Shown: positions 33,557 to 41,654 of the stretch, piece after piece
How positions within the stretch are numbered: the first letter of the stretch is position 1
Layout of the letters: every line of letters starts with the position of its first letter
Source of the DNA: Frankia sp. AgB1.9
GTDB taxonomy: Bacteria > Actinomycetota > Actinomycetes > Frankiales > Frankiaceae
Direction: 5' to 3'
Assembly: GCF_016786355.1 (NCBI RefSeq)
Contig: NZ_JADWYX010000016.1
Coordinates: forward strand, 1 to 64,000
DNA length: 64,000 bases
Program-made: the position numbers and the translations under genes
Notes under the pieces: model-generated
Database searches by the model: none
Seen by the model: only the letters and a program-made list of their open reading frames with translations
Told to the model about the DNA's origin: nothing

Positions 33557-34687
33557 GTGCTCATTCCCTTTGACGACTACCCGGTGCACCAGACCGCGCT
33601 TCCGCTCGCGCACGCCGGCGACGGCCACCCGGACCAGTACGACCGGTTCTGGTTCAACGGCTACGACGAGAACATGTACTTCGCCGTCGCGCTCGGCCTC
33701 TACCCGAACCGCGGCATCATCGACGCCGCGTTCAGCGTCGTCCACGACGGCGTCCAGCGGTCGGTGTTCGCCTCCGGCCGGATCCCGCTGGACCGCACCC
33801 AGACCAGAATCGGCCCGATCTCCATCGAGATCGTCGAACCGATGCGGGTCGCCCGGATCGTCGTCACCGCCCCGGAGCACGGGCTCGTCGCGGACCTGAC
33901 CGCGACCGCCAGGACGTCCGCGTACGAGGAACCCCGCCAGACCCGGCACGCCGGCACCGTGATGGTCATGGACGTCACCCGGGCCACCCAGCTGGTCACC
34001 TGGTCGGGCACCCTCTCGTCCGGTGGCACGGACATTCCGCTCGGCACGCCCACCTACGGCACCAAGGACCGTTCCTGGGGTATCCGCGGCGTCGGCGACC
34101 CCGCTCCGGCCGCGCCCCGCAACGTGCCGGCGCAGCTGTGTTTCTTCTGGGCTCCGCTGAACTTTCCCGACCAGTGCCTGCACTACCTGCGCTTCGAGGA
34201 CGCCCGCGGCGTCCCGTGGTCGGAGACCGCGGCCGTCCTGCCCGTGCTGGGCGACGAGGCACCGATCTTCGGCGCCGAAACGGGGATTCGCCGGCTGGAC
34301 GGGGTCAGTCACGAGATCCGCTGGGCCCCGGGGCTGCGTCGTTCCGAGGGTGCCACGATCCGGCTCGGGGCCGGCGAGACCGTCGAGCTGGAGCCCATCC
34401 GGACCTTCCGGATGAAGGGCGTCGGCTATCTCCACCCGACCTGGGGCCACGGGAAGTGGCACGGTGAGCTGGCCGTCGGCGGCGAGGCCCACAAGGCCGC
34501 CGACCTCGACGTCCTCGCGTTCGACACCATTCACGTGCAGCAGGTCATGCGCGCGACCTGGGGTGACCGGACCGGCCTCGGCGTCCTCGAACAGGTCGTG
34601 ATCGGCCCCTACGCCCCCGGCGGCTTCACCGAGCTCCTCGACGGCGCCGCGCCGAGGACCGCGCCGGCCGCCCCCGATCCGGCCTGA
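33557..34687 (+). CDS. AttH/CrtC lipocalin-like protein of unknown function
   Basis: 376 residues from a GTG at 33557 with AGAGGA 8 bases upstream. No signal peptide or membrane helix. The sequence is rich in beta strands and has Trp/Asp motifs such as DRSWGIRGVGD and WFNGYDENMYF that recall the AttH/CrtC (hydroxyneurosporene synthase) double-barrel fold. From family knowledge related proteins hydrate or reshape hydrophobic substrates and often accompany acyl-CoA catabolic genes in actinobacteria. The assignment rests on local motif likeness only. It ends the island and faces ohrR across a hairpin. Confidence 0.55.
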   Translation: MLIPFDDYPVHQTALPLAHAGDGHPDQYDRFWFNGYDENMYFAVALGLYPNRGIIDAAFSVVHDGVQRSVFASGRIPLDRTQTRIGPISIEIVEPMRVARIVVTAPEHGLVADLTATARTSAYEEPRQTRHAGTVMVMDVTRATQLVTWSGTLSSGGTDIPLGTPTYGTKDRSWGIRGVGDPAPAAPRNVPAQLCFFWAPLNFPDQCLHYLRFEDARGVPWSETAAVLPVLGDEAPIFGAETGIRRLDGVSHEIRWAPGLRRSEGATIRLGAGETVELEPIRTFRMKGVGYLHPTWGHGKWHGELAVGGEAHKAADLDVLAFDTIHVQQVMRATWGDRTGLGVLEQVVIGPYAPGGFTELLDGAAPRTAPAAPDPA

Positions 34688-34709
34688 CCGCCGACCGAGC
34701 CGGACCGCG

Positions 34710-34740
34710 CGCCCAGCCAGGCGGCGCGCCTAGCTGGGCG
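34710..34740. terminator. hairpin between convergent genes
   Basis: CGCCCAGCCAGGCG (34710-34723) and CGCCTAGCTGGGCG (34727-34740) pair over 14 positions with one mismatch around GCG, 22 bp after the + strand stop and 10 bp before the - strand stop. Confidence 0.55.
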
Positions 34741-34750
34741 GTGCGCCCGG

Positions 34751-35194
34751 CTAGGCGGTGCGCAGCGAGTCGACGATCGTCGTCAGCTCGCCGATGAGCC
34801 GCAGGGCGGTCGGGATGTCGATGCCGTAACGCTGGAAGACCCGCTGTGGGACGTCGGCGGCCTTCGCCCGCAGGGCCGTTCCCTGTTCGGTCAGCGAGAC
34901 GAGGACCCGGCGCTCGTCCGCCGGGTCCCGGGTCCGGTCGGCCAGGCCGAGATCTTCCAGGCGCTTGAGCAGCGGAGTCAGAGTGCCGCTGTCGAGGTGC
35001 AGGCTCGCGCCGATGTCGCCGACCGTCCGCGGTTCCTGCGCCTCCCAGAGCACCAGCATCGTGAGGTACTGCGGGTAGGTCAGGCCAAGCTCCGCGAGAA
35101 CCGGCCCGTAGGCCCGGATCGCGTAACGGCTCGCGCTGTAGAGCGCGAAGCACAGCTGGTTGCCGAGCTCCAGCTGCGGGAGGCGATCGGCCAT
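34751..35194 (-). CDS. ohrR: OhrR-like MarR-family regulator
   Basis: 147 residues from the ATG at 35194. The N terminus LELGNQLCFALYSASR matches the OhrR signature with the peroxide-reactive Cys near residue 15, and YGPVLAELGLTYPQYLTML is equally typical. A MarR winged helix follows (LHLDSGTLTPLLKRLEDLGL, RDPADERRVLVSLT). In known cases organic peroxides oxidise the Cys, releasing the repressor from the ohr promoter. No ohr peroxidase gene is adjacent, so its target must be elsewhere, or it controls only itself. The ribosome site is weak. Confidence 0.8.
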   Translation of the reverse strand: MADRLPQLELGNQLCFALYSASRYAIRAYGPVLAELGLTYPQYLTMLVLWEAQEPRTVGDIGASLHLDSGTLTPLLKRLEDLGLADRTRDPADERRVLVSLTEQGTALRAKAADVPQRVFQRYGIDIPTALRLIGELTTIVDSLRTA

Positions 35195-35327
35195 GCCGTA
35201 GACGTTACAGGCCACCCCCGGTTCATTTGGCCGCTCCCGGGCGCTTGCTTCGCGACGGCTGCCTGCTCGGAGCCGATCCGCCGGCCTGCCCACCAACCCA
35301 CCCCGTCCCGGTTCGCGGCGGATGGTG

Positions 35328-36383
35328 CTAGGGACGGGCGAGGCGCGCGGCCGACGTGAGCAGTTCCGCCGCGAGGGCCGCGTCGCCGCTGATCGCGGCG
35401 CGCGCCGCCTCGGGCGCCCGCCGGTTCGCGGCCACCAGGCAGAACTCGACCGTGTCGAGGACCAGCCCCGCCGCGGGCTCGATCGCGCCGAGCCCGGCAG
35501 GGGGCGGACCACCGAGGTGGACCAGCCAGGCGCCGCCACCAGGCCCGGTCAGCGTGAGGCGCACGGCACCGGCCGGCGCCGTGGCGGCGCGGGGTGGCAG
35601 GGCGCCGAGCAGTCCCGCGGCGAGGTCGGCCATCGCGGCGAGGCTGTCAGCGGGCGGCGACGGCACCGTCAGGCCGGCCGCGACACCGAGGTCGCGGGCG
35701 TGTATCCAGGTCTCGAAGGCACGCGCGACCAGGTGGGAGCCCACCGGCAGGCGCAGGCCGTCGACCTCGACCCACTCCCGCGCGAGCGCCGGCTCGGCGC
35801 GGATCCGCTCCGCCATGGCCGCGATGCCGTCGCGCCACAGCCGCGCGACGCGTGCCCGCGGCCAGCCGTCCACCCACCGCAGCAGGCGTTCGGTGTGGGC
35901 CACCAGGTCGACGTCCGCGGCCACGGGTGGATCGACCGCGATCGCGACCGCGTCGGCCACCAGGGCGTTGCCCGCGGCCAGGTGGGTGACCAGATCGCCC
36001 AACCGCCAGGTGAGGACCGGGCTGGGCCGCAGCAGGACGTCGTCGCTCACCTCGGCGAGCACCACGTCGAGCATCCCGGCCGTGGCCCCGAACGCGGCGG
36101 CGAACGCGGGCAGCTCGGGTGCCGGGCGCCGCCGCGCGCGGGCGGCCGCGAGCACCCGCGACAGCGCGGGCCCGGGCCCGGTGCCGTCGTCCGGCGCGCG
36201 CAGCAGCTGCTCGATTTCCCGGCGCTCGGCCTCGGCCCGCGCGCAGGCCGGGCATTCGTCGAGATGGTCGGCCAGCGGTCCGACGTCCGCCGCGTCGCAC
36301 AGGTGCGACGCCAGCCTGGTCAGGTTGCCCGGATGCGGGTCGGAGGCAGGCGCGCCGGCCGCGTGCCCATCAGAATTCGTCAT
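35328..36383 (-). CDS. zinc-finger anti-sigma factor fused to a maleylpyruvate-isomerase-like domain
   Basis: 351 residues; start overlaps the sigma gene stop by 4 bp (ATGA). Residues ~25-55 hold an anti-sigma zinc motif, HLDECPACA (H-x3-C-x2-C). Residues ~90-250 look like the DinB/mycothiol-dependent maleylpyruvate isomerase N-terminal fold (LTWRLGDLVTHLAAGNALV, WVEVDG, HARDLGVAAGL), and the last ~90 resemble the SCP2-like C-terminal part. No membrane helix is evident. The model is a cytosolic anti-sigma factor that senses through a thiol- or metal-binding enzyme-like domain. Confidence 0.75.
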   Translation of the reverse strand: MTNSDGHAAGAPASDPHPGNLTRLASHLCDAADVGPLADHLDECPACARAEAERREIEQLLRAPDDGTGPGPALSRVLAAARARRRPAPELPAFAAAFGATAGMLDVVLAEVSDDVLLRPSPVLTWRLGDLVTHLAAGNALVADAVAIAVDPPVAADVDLVAHTERLLRWVDGWPRARVARLWRDGIAAMAERIRAEPALAREWVEVDGLRLPVGSHLVARAFETWIHARDLGVAAGLTVPSPPADSLAAMADLAAGLLGALPPRAATAPAGAVRLTLTGPGGGAWLVHLGGPPPAGLGAIEPAAGLVLDTVEFCLVAANRRAPEAARAAISGDAALAAELLTSAARLARP

Positions 36384-36967
36384 CCGCCGATACCTTCCTC
36401 GGCGAGAGCCCGGGCGATGCGCGCCAGTGCGCTGCGCATTCGTGATTTCGCCGTACCCTCCGGGATTCCGAGCTCGGCCGCTACTTCACGGTAGGTCATC
36501 TCCCGGTAGAACGCCAACTCGACCGCGATCCGCAAGGACTCGGGAAGACCGGCGACGGTATGCCGTACCCGGCAGAAGGTGTCTGCCACCTCCACTGTTT
36601 CTGCGGCACTCGGCACCGCCTCCGGCGGCGGCCCGAACCGGCCGGCCGCGGCCCGCTGGCGTTCCTCCGCACGCACCCAGTCGACGGCCCGGCGGTGCGC
36701 CAGCATTGCCAGCCAGCTTCGCAAAGCGGCCCGGTTCGGGTCATAGCGCAGCGGCCGCTCCCAGAGATACCCGAACACGTCCTGGACGATGTCGCCGGCC
36801 GCGTCCCGATCGCGGGTAACCCGCTGGGCAAGCGTCTGAACAAGGTTTCCAAACAGCCTGTAGGCCTCGCACAACGCGCTCTCGTCACCGGCGACCAGCC
36901 GCCTGTGCAGTTCCGCGTCCGCCGACGCCATCTCGGTCGTCGGCCGCGGGCGGTCCCCCGTCACCAC
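36380..36967 (-). CDS. ECF-family RNA polymerase sigma factor
   Basis: 195 residues from GTG 36967 (AGGGGGG 6 bases upstream; GTG 36964 equally possible, and the frame is open to 37060). Region 2 spans about residues 25-90 (QRVTRDRDAAGDIVQDVFGYL, AALRSWLAMLAHRRAVDWVR) and region 4 about 130-190 (LPESLRIAVELAFYREMTY, EVAAELGIPEGTAKSRM). No region 3, as expected of ECF factors. It is cotranscribed and translationally coupled with its anti-sigma partner. No promoter match was identified. Confidence 0.9.
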   Translation of the reverse strand: MVTGDRPRPTTEMASADAELHRRLVAGDESALCEAYRLFGNLVQTLAQRVTRDRDAAGDIVQDVFGYLWERPLRYDPNRAALRSWLAMLAHRRAVDWVRAEERQRAAAGRFGPPPEAVPSAAETVEVADTFCRVRHTVAGLPESLRIAVELAFYREMTYREVAAELGIPEGTAKSRMRSALARIARALAEEGIGG

Positions 36968-37085
36968 ACGTCCACCCCCCTGGAGGGAGGTGATTCTAAC
37001 GTGGACGCTATTCCCGACAGGGTGAACTTCTCGGGTCGGGGCCGCGTCGTGCCGGCTCACAGCCCGGCCCCGACCGAAGAGGACT

Positions 37086-37478
37086 TCAGCCGGCGAGCAG
37101 CGCGGCCCAGTGCGCGGTGTCGAAGTACTCGGTCATCCGCGTCGCCTTGCCGTCGGCGAGCACCCAGTCGTGGACGAAGCCCGACGTGACGACGTGGCCG
37201 GAATCCGACTGGGCCTCCAGCAGGCCGAACGCGATGACGCGGTCTCCTGCCTCGACGAACTCCAGGGGTCGCACCGCCATGTTCTCGCCATAGGCGGCGA
37301 GCACCTTGCCGAAGAAGGACTGCAACTCGCCGTGGCCCTTGTAGACGCCGGCCAGGTCACGCGGCGACCCGGCCGGAGACGTCCACTCGATGTCCGGCGC
37401 GAACCTGGCGAACAGGTCCACGACGTCGCCCCTGGAAAACGCCTCGTAGCCGCCCTTGATGATCTCGGTGTTCGTCAC
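37086..37478 (-). CDS. SnoaL/NTF2-like protein
   Basis: 130 residues from GTG 37478, chosen for GGAGG about 8 bases upstream; the open frame runs to 37535. The cone-shaped NTF2-like fold is suggested by GGYEAFSRGDVVDLFARFAPDIEW, WTSPAG, and FVHDWVLADGKATRMTEYFDT. Members include polyketide cyclases, ketosteroid-isomerase-like enzymes and ligand-binding proteins; the sequence does not show which. A perfect CRP-type palindrome lies about 90 bp upstream. Confidence 0.75.
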   Translation of the reverse strand: MTNTEIIKGGYEAFSRGDVVDLFARFAPDIEWTSPAGSPRDLAGVYKGHGELQSFFGKVLAAYGENMAVRPLEFVEAGDRVIAFGLLEAQSDSGHVVTSGFVHDWVLADGKATRMTEYFDTAHWAALLAG

Positions 37479-37567
37479 GCGAAAGCCTCCGCTCAGCTCC
37501 CCGCCCCCGAAACGTGCGTGCGGGTCGCGAGCCATTCGCGTGGCGGGCGCCGACGGATCACCGCACT

Positions 37568-37589
37568 GACTGTGACCTGGGTCACAGTC
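37568..37589. promoter_or_regulatory. perfect CRP/GlxR-type operator
   Basis: GACTGTGACC and GGTCACAGTC are perfect inverted 10-mers around TG. It matches TGTGA-N6-TCACA exactly, the CRP-family consensus (GlxR or Crp in actinobacteria). Located 90 bp before the NTF2-like start and 34 bp after the stop of the SDR upstream. Confidence 0.65.
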
Positions 37590-37622
37590 GAATCTGAGTG
37601 GCGCCGCCCGTCCGGCGGGGGC

Positions 37623-38561
37623 TCAGCCGGCCAGGGTCTGGACCGAGACCTCCCACAGGTGGGAGGCGGCCTCGGGGTCGAGCGCGAACGGGGCGACGCC
37701 GTTGCGGGCGGTGAGCACGCCGACCTCGGCCTCGTTGCAGTCCTCGAAGTAGCGCCCGCCGACGCCGTCGAGCAGCGGCGCGGTCGCGACCAGGACGGAG
37801 GTGGCGGCGCCCTGCTCGGGGGTCTTCCACTTCAGGCCGCTACCGCCGGCCGCGGTCCGCATCTGCTCCAGCACCTCGTCGGGCACGTACCGCTGCAGGT
37901 TCGTGCGAATCCCGCCCGGCATGAGCGCGTTGACGGTGATCCCGTCCGTGGCCCACCGCTTGCTGGCCTCGACGGCGAACAGCACGTTGGCCGTCTTCGA
38001 CTGCCCGTAGGCCGAGAACGGGTCGTACGGGCGGCGCTCGAAGTGGATGTCGTCGAAGACCACCGGGGACCGGTGGTGCGCGCTGGAGCTGACCGACACG
38101 ACCCGGGCGCGGCCGGCCGCGGCCAGCGCGTCGTGCAGCCCGACCGCGAGGGCGAAGTGGCCCAGGTGGTTGGTCGCGAACTGCATCTCCCAGCCCTCGG
38201 GCGTACGCGCCAGCGGGGACGCCATGACCCCGGCGTTGTTGACGAGGATGTCCAGCGGGCCGTCCCAGCCGGCGACGAAGGCGGCGACCGAAGCCTGGTC
38301 GGCCAGGTCGAGCCGGGCGACCAGGATCTGCTTGCTGCCGGTGGCGGCCGCGAGGTCGGCGGCGACCCGGTCGCCAGCCCCGACGTCGCGGACGGCCAGC
38401 GTCACCTCGGCACCGGCGCCGGCGAGGGCCCGCGCCGTCTCGACACCGATCCCCGAGGCACCGCCCGTGACGACGATGCGCCGGCCCGTGAGGTCGATGC
38501 CCTCGATCACCTCGGCGGCGGTCGACTGGGCTGAGAACGAAGTGGTGATCCGGTCGGTCAT
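37623..38561 (-). CDS. SDR oxidoreductase, retinol-dehydrogenase-like
   Basis: 312 residues. Motifs TGGASGIG near 33-40, NNAGVM, Ser in SVSSSAHH, YGQSK (Tyr/Lys pair), and PGGIRTNLQRY. The extended segment FDDIHFERRPYDPFSAY and length fit the retinol dehydrogenase/WWOX-like SDRs common in actinobacteria; NADP(H) use is likely. The substrate is unknown. Divergent from a TetR gene with two 18-bp operators between them, so it is most likely the regulator's target. Confidence 0.87.
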   Translation of the reverse strand: MTDRITTSFSAQSTAAEVIEGIDLTGRRIVVTGGASGIGVETARALAGAGAEVTLAVRDVGAGDRVAADLAAATGSKQILVARLDLADQASVAAFVAGWDGPLDILVNNAGVMASPLARTPEGWEMQFATNHLGHFALAVGLHDALAAAGRARVVSVSSSAHHRSPVVFDDIHFERRPYDPFSAYGQSKTANVLFAVEASKRWATDGITVNALMPGGIRTNLQRYVPDEVLEQMRTAAGGSGLKWKTPEQGAATSVLVATAPLLDGVGGRYFEDCNEAEVGVLTARNGVAPFALDPEAASHLWEVSVQTLAG

Positions 38562-38585
38562 GGCGTGCTCCCGTCGGTACGCTTA

Positions 38586-38603
38586 ACCGGAGGTTCCTCC
38601 GGT
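38586..38603. promoter_or_regulatory. TetR operator 1
   Basis: ACCGGAGG and CCTCCGGT are perfect inverted 8-mers around TT, between the divergent SDR and tetR genes. Confidence 0.65.
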
Positions 38604-38618
38604 CCGTTGACCACACTA

Positions 38619-38636
38619 ACCGGAGGTTCCTCCGCT
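38619..38636. promoter_or_regulatory. TetR operator 2
   Basis: The same motif, ACCGGAGG TT CCTCCG, with the last two bases changed. It lies exactly 33 bp from operator 1. A half-site TCCGGAGG at 38641-38648 doubles as the tetR ribosome site. Confidence 0.6.
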
Positions 38637-38655
38637 TCATTCCGGAGGTGATGTG

Positions 38656-39222
38656 ATGGCGGCCACGCGGGCCCTGCGCGCCGACGCCCAGCGCAATCGG
38701 GACCGGCTGCTGGAGGTCGCCGTCCGGGTGCTGTCCCAGGCCGGTCCCGACGTGCCGCTGGAGGCGATCGCGAAAGAGGCCGGTGTGGGGATCGGCACGC
38801 TCTACCGCCACTTCCCCAGCCGGGAGGCGCTGGTCGACGCGGCCTACCGCAACGAGCTCGACCGGCTGGCCGACGCCGTCGACGACCTCCTGCGCGACCT
38901 GCCGCCCGATCGCGCCCTGCGCGGCTGGATGGACCGGTTCGTCGACTACCTCGCCGCCAAGCGCGGCATGGGCGACGCACTGCGTGCGCTCATCGCCTCC
39001 GGTGGCGACCCGTTCGCGCACAGCCGCGACCGGCTGACCACCGCCGTCGGGACGCTGCTGCGGGCCGGAGCGGCGGCCGGGACGCTGCGCGCGGACGTGG
39101 CCTCCGACGACATCCTGGTCAGCCTCAGCGCGCTGTCGCTCGCCTCCGCCGACCGCGGCGACCGCGAACAGGCCGGCCGCCTACTGGACCTCCTCATGGA
39201 CGCGCTACGCGTTCGCGCCTGA
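38656..39222 (+). CDS. TetR-family transcriptional regulator
   Basis: 188 residues from ATG 38656 (GGAGG 7 bases upstream; GTG 38653 overlaps). Helix-turn-helix VPLEAIAKEAGVGIGTLYRHF, then PSREALVDAAYRNE, the pattern common in regulators of SDR genes. The C-terminal domain resembles the TetR_C group found with such divergent oxidoreductases. It probably represses itself and the SDR through the paired palindromes; the inducer is unknown. Confidence 0.9.
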   Translation: MAATRALRADAQRNRDRLLEVAVRVLSQAGPDVPLEAIAKEAGVGIGTLYRHFPSREALVDAAYRNELDRLADAVDDLLRDLPPDRALRGWMDRFVDYLAAKRGMGDALRALIASGGDPFAHSRDRLTTAVGTLLRAGAAAGTLRADVASDDILVSLSALSLASADRGDREQAGRLLDLLMDALRVRA

Positions 39223-39254
39223 CCCACCCTTGCGTCGGGAGCGCCGGGCCGGCC

Positions 39255-40121
39255 TTACTTCGGCTTCTGGGACGCGGCGGCGTCGGGCCGCAGTTCCGCG
39301 AGGCTGAGTTGATGCGCCGGCTTGTCGGGCACCGCGATCCGGCGGGTGATCCGCAGATCGGGTCCGGCGTGGAGCAGTTCGCCGGGCTCCATCGGGCGCC
39401 ACATCGGGCTGTCGTCCATCTCTTCGCTGGCGATGACGAGCGCGGGTGCGGCGGCCAGGTCGGGGGAATGGACTCGCATCCGGCCGTTCGTGCCGCTGTG
39501 GTCGAGGTGGCGGTCGCCGTGGTGGCCACCGGCCTGGCGTTCGAGCGTGTACAGCTGGTGGGTGTCGGGATAGCGCAACGCCCAGAGCTCACGCTGGGTC
39601 GTGACGATCAGGTTGAGGGAGTAGAGCGGCAGGTTCGCGGCGACCCAGCGGGCCGCTCGTTCGATGCCGGTGGCCACGTCCCCGGAACTCCTGATCTCCC
39701 GGGTGATCAGAGCGAAGAACCGCTCGGAGTCCGTGTCGCCCTTCACCAGGGAGCGGTCCGGGCCGAGTTCGGCGTCAAGCTGGTCCAGGCCCTCGACTAC
39801 CCCGTTGTGCGCGAACATCCGCCCCTCCTGCTCGAAGGGATGGGTATTGCGCTGTTCCACGGCACCGGTCGAGGCGAATCGGATGTGAGCGAGGAAGGTG
39901 GCCGATTCGACCTTCCGGGCCTCCTGCGCGAAACCCCGGTCCTCATAGGCCGCGATCGGCGCCTTGTACAGCTCGGGAGCGCCGTCGGCGTCGAAGAAGC
40001 CGATCCCGGCGCCGTCCGGCTCCTGGCGGCTCTGGTCGCTGAGGCTGTCCGGGGCGTCCAGCAGCCAGAACGTGGCGCGGGTGCGCAGCGGCGCGCTGCT
40101 CATTCCGAACAGACGACACAT
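39255..40121 (-). CDS. class II glutamine amidotransferase
   Basis: 288 residues beginning MCRLFGMSS; after Met removal Cys2 is the N-terminal nucleophile of GATase class II. Further motifs: QEPDGAGIGFF, LAHIRFASTG, NTHPFEQEGRMFAHNG and GDTDSERFF. It resembles YafJ/EgtC-like stand-alone amidohydrolases. EgtC acts in ergothioneine synthesis, but no egt genes are nearby, so a general gamma-glutamyl hydrolase role is as likely. The upstream MFS gene on the same strand ends 81 bp before it. Confidence 0.85.
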   Translation of the reverse strand: MCRLFGMSSAPLRTRATFWLLDAPDSLSDQSRQEPDGAGIGFFDADGAPELYKAPIAAYEDRGFAQEARKVESATFLAHIRFASTGAVEQRNTHPFEQEGRMFAHNGVVEGLDQLDAELGPDRSLVKGDTDSERFFALITREIRSSGDVATGIERAARWVAANLPLYSLNLIVTTQRELWALRYPDTHQLYTLERQAGGHHGDRHLDHSGTNGRMRVHSPDLAAAPALVIASEEMDDSPMWRPMEPGELLHAGPDLRITRRIAVPDKPAHQLSLAELRPDAAASQKPK

Positions 40122-40202
40122 GCGGCACCACGCTCCTCGTCGGTCGTGCGCCGCCGGCCTACCCCGACGGTCGTGAGCCGGTTGCGGCCCGGCCCGCGTG
40201 CA

Positions 40203-41654
40203 TCATCGCCGACGACCGACCCGACGGCCGCCACGGCGCGACGAGCGAGGGCCGGCCGGGCCGCCGCGGCGTCGGGCCGACAGCCGGTAGGCGGCCAGCA
40301 GGGCGGTGGCCCCCGTCGCGCACCCGCAGACCGGGAAGACGATCAGGGCGGAGGCGGCACCGGCGTGGTCGACGAGCGCGCCGGCCAGTGGGGCTCCGGC
40401 GGCGACGCCGACGCCGTTCGCGATCACCACCCAACCGAAGCCCTCGGTCCGCCGGTGCGCGGGGACCAGCTCGCCGACGATCGCGGTCGAACTGATGATC
40501 AGAGGGGTCAGCGGCAGGCCGGCGATGACGACCGCGACGACCACGGCGTCGATGCCGCCGGCCGAGGCGGCCAGCGGCGCGACCGAGGCGGTCAGGGCGA
40601 ACAGACCTCCCGCCACCCCGAACCGGCGCGGCAGGCTCGAGCGCCAGCGCACCATCCCGTAGCAGATTCCGGCGCACAGGTTGGACGCCGTCAGCGTGCT
40701 CGGCAGCAGTCCTGACGCGGCTCCCCACCCATGCGCGCGGCCGTAGGCCACCAGGGCGACGTCCGAGGCGCCGAAGAACATCCCGAGCGCGACGGCCGAG
40801 GCCAGCAGCGGTACCAGACCCTGGATCCGCCCCATCGACCGCTCCCGGCGGCCCGCCGCGCTGACCGGCACGACAGGCTGGGCCGGGACGACAGGCTGGG
40901 CGGGCACCGGGTGAGCCGAGCCGGGCAGCGCTGTGAAGGCGGCGGTGCCGACGGCGGCGAGCACCAGCGCGGCCGCCGTGCCGGCGGACGGGGCGAGGCC
41001 GGCGAGCGCGCTGGCGGCGGCCGGGCCGGTGACGAAGGTGATCTCGTCGATCGCCGACTCCAGCGCGTACGCGGCGTCCAGCCGCGGCCCGACCGGCAGC
41101 CTGGCGGCCCAGCGCTGCCGGGCGACCGGGCCGACCTGCGGAAGGGTCGCCCCGGTGGCGACCGCGGCTCCGAGCAGCACGGGCACCGGCGCGGCCACGA
41201 CCGCGGCCACGAGGAACCCGACGCCGGTGACGACGTGGGCAGCGGCGAGCAGCGGAAGGACCGCGCGGGGGCCGAGCCGGTCGATACGCCGGCCGATCAC
41301 CGGGCCGGCCGCGGCGCCGGCAAGCGCGATCGCGGCGGTCGTCAGGCCGGCGAGGCGGTACGAGCCGGTGCTCGCCGCCACCAGCAGCATGCCGCCCACA
41401 CCGATCATGGCGACCGGCAGCCGGGCCAGCAGCCCCGCGACCATCATCGGCCGGGTGCCAGGCTGGTTGATCAGCCATCGGTAGGTGGCGGCGCCGGACT
41501 GGGGCGGCTCGGCGGCCACCGGCGCGGCCTGAGATCGAGCCTCAGGCCGGTGCCCGGCCGCGACGGGCCGGTCCGGCGCGGCGGAAATCGTAGGGACGGC
41601 GACAGTAGGGACGGAAATCGGTGCGGACGTGCTGAGGTCAGACGTGACGCTCAT
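40203..41654 (-). CDS. MFS transporter
   Basis: 483 residues from ATG 41654 (GAGGT 8 bases upstream). The first ~60 residues are a polar, Ala/Pro-rich cytoplasmic tail. About twelve hydrophobic segments follow; the MFS loop motif after TM2 appears as GRRIDRLGPRAVL. A loop near the middle carries a short repeat (VPAQPVVPAQPVVPV). The C terminus is Arg-rich. It is an efflux-type carrier by general resemblance, substrate unknown. Confidence 0.82.
   Translation of the reverse strand: MSVTSDLSTSAPISVPTVAVPTISAAPDRPVAAGHRPEARSQAAPVAAEPPQSGAATYRWLINQPGTRPMMVAGLLARLPVAMIGVGGMLLVAASTGSYRLAGLTTAAIALAGAAAGPVIGRRIDRLGPRAVLPLLAAAHVVTGVGFLVAAVVAAPVPVLLGAAVATGATLPQVGPVARQRWAARLPVGPRLDAAYALESAIDEITFVTGPAAASALAGLAPSAGTAAALVLAAVGTAAFTALPGSAHPVPAQPVVPAQPVVPVSAAGRRERSMGRIQGLVPLLASAVALGMFFGASDVALVAYGRAHGWGAASGLLPSTLTASNLCAGICYGMVRWRSSLPRRFGVAGGLFALTASVAPLAASAGGIDAVVVAVVIAGLPLTPLIISSTAIVGELVPAHRRTEGFGWVVIANGVGVAAGAPLAGALVDHAGAASALIVFPVCGCATGATALLAAYRLSARRRGGPAGPRSSRRGGRRVGRRR

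Noticed and set aside
37568-37589. Reading the CRP-type palindrome as a terminator for the SDR
   Set aside because: The spacer is just 2 bases, which makes a poor loop, and the sequence fits the CRP consensus exactly. A terminator role is not excluded but is less likely.
39255-40121. EgtC of the ergothioneine operon
   Set aside because: None of the other egt genes is nearby, so only a general class II amidotransferase call is justified.
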